Below are positions 6,015 to 6,648 of a stretch of DNA of 6,648 bases, in pieces; the first letter of the stretch is position 1; each line of letters opens with the position of its first letter. Below the pieces are notes generated by a model, which saw only the letters and a list, made by a program, of their open reading frames with translations, did no database searches and was not told where the DNA came from. This DNA is from Ferruginibacter sp. (GTDB lineage: Bacteria > Bacteroidota > Bacteroidia > Chitinophagales > Chitinophagaceae): positions 1 through 6,648 of the forward strand of contig VERM01000083.1 in assembly GCA_018882645.1 (NCBI GenBank), written 5' to 3'. The position numbers were made by a program, and so were the translations under genes.

Positions 6015-6648
6015 TTATTGCTTTAAGAATTTTATGTTGTAGCTGTATCCATTTTCATCAGTCACAGATAGTAAATAGCTTCCCGGGTTTAATGTTGAAA
6101 CATTGATTTGCCCAGATCTTATTGTACCGCTTAATAATTTTTGCCCACCCAGGTTAAAAATACTAAAAGTATTGTTATTGAAATCATTCAATTGAACAGA
6201 AAAACGAACTGGATTTGGTGATATGATAAGGTCCTTTGTACTTTTTTGAAAAACCTTATTTATTGTTTTGCTGTATTTTACTGAACCATTTGCCTCGGTA
6301 ATTTGAATTCTGTAGAAGTTTTTACCCATTGAGGGGCTAGCATCGACAAAATCATATTGATTAACTGCACTTGAATGTTGTACACTAACCTCTCCAATTT
6401 TACTGAAATTAACCCCGTCTCTACTGCGTTCTATTATATATGGACTTATATTCATTTCAGACTCTCCCGTCCATGACAATTGAATGGATTTTTGTTTTTG
6501 GATGGCATTAAAGTTGTCTAACTTGATGGGCAATACACTTAGGTCGGCTGAACTTGCATGATATATATAGTCTCCCGCTTCATTACCACTGTTATTTCCT
6601 GCAAGTGCAGTGTAGTAGAATTTTACACTTTGTTGAGCTGTATTAGGA
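6015..6648 (-). CDS. Type IX-secreted protein, C-terminal part (fibronectin-like domain plus sorting domain)
   Basis: This gene is cut by the right edge. The open frame continues without a stop from 6647 and yields 210 residues, beginning PNTAQQSVKFYYTALAG. There is a TTG at 6531-6533, but the frame upstream reads sensibly (NEAGDYIYHASSADLSVLPI), so it is not the start. Residues about 39-135 form a fibronectin-like beta domain: LDNFNAIQ, IQLSWTGESEMNISPYIIER, DGVNFSKIGEV and NFYRIQITEANGSVKYS. The last 70 or so form a type A sorting domain (TIGR04183 style): ISPNPV, FSIFNLGGQKLLSG, LNPGSYLLSV and the terminal NIKFLKQ. Such domains direct proteins through the type IX system and are usually removed at the surface. 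The function of the main, N-terminal part lies outside the window. It ends 45 bp before the heme lipoprotein gene, so it may or may not share its transcript. Confidence 0.85.
   Translation of the reverse strand, partial: PNTAQQSVKFYYTALAGNNSGNEAGDYIYHASSADLSVLPIKLDNFNAIQKQKSIQLSWTGESEMNISPYIIERSRDGVNFSKIGEVSVQHSSAVNQYDFVDASPSMGKNFYRIQITEANGSVKYSKTINKVFQKSTKDLIISPNPVRFSVQLNDFNNNTFSIFNLGGQKLLSGTIRSGQINVSTLNPGSYLLSVTDENGYSYNIKFLKQ

Noticed and set aside
6531..6533. TTG as the start codon of the type IX-secreted protein.
   Set aside because: The frame stays open to the window edge and the upstream residues read as continuous domain sequence. A start here would also leave a secreted protein without a signal peptide.

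Overview
The window looks like chromosomal DNA from a member of the Bacteroidota. The evidence is the family content: a type IX secretion C-terminal sorting domain, an SprB-type repeat, a DUF5777 beta-barrel, an HmuY-like lipoprotein beside a TonB-dependent receptor, and start regions with A-rich leaders rather than Shine-Dalgarno sequences. The order Chitinophagales is plausible but cannot be fixed from the sequence alone.

Layout. At the left edge the last 99 codons of dapD (lysine and diaminopimelate biosynthesis) run rightward and stop at 302. Between 303 and 396 is an unusual array of octamer units in inverted orientation, which can fold into a perfect 22-bp hairpin. It separates dapD from a convergent leftward block. 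That block occupies the rest of the window, and every gene in it is on the minus strand. In transcription order it holds: the C-terminal part of a type IX-secreted protein (enters from the right edge, ends at 6015); a lipoprotein combining an SprB-like repeat with a cytochrome c-like heme domain; a membrane-anchored OB-fold protein; a YceI-family periplasmic protein; a DUF5777 outer-membrane barrel; a TonB-dependent receptor; and an HmuY-family lipoprotein.

Gene spacing is 45, 15, 21, 4, 109 and 24 bp in transcription order. The four genes from 5969 to 3323 therefore look like one tight unit. The receptor and HmuY-like pair forms a second unit after the only real gap, whose DNA holds no convincing promoter. 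At the end of that gap, directly over the receptor start codon, is a 9-bp hairpin followed by a run of eight U residues in the mRNA. It has the form of an intrinsic terminator, and may end the upstream unit or act as an attenuator for the receptor pair.

Working model. All products of the leftward block are predicted to be exported or membrane-bound. The receptor and surface lipoprotein form an HmuR/HmuY-like uptake pair, but both lack the residues that ligate heme in the Porphyromonas gingivalis proteins, so the ligand is uncertain. The barrel, YceI protein, OB-fold protein and heme lipoprotein form a second envelope module of unknown purpose. Redox or heme/iron handling is the most economical guess.
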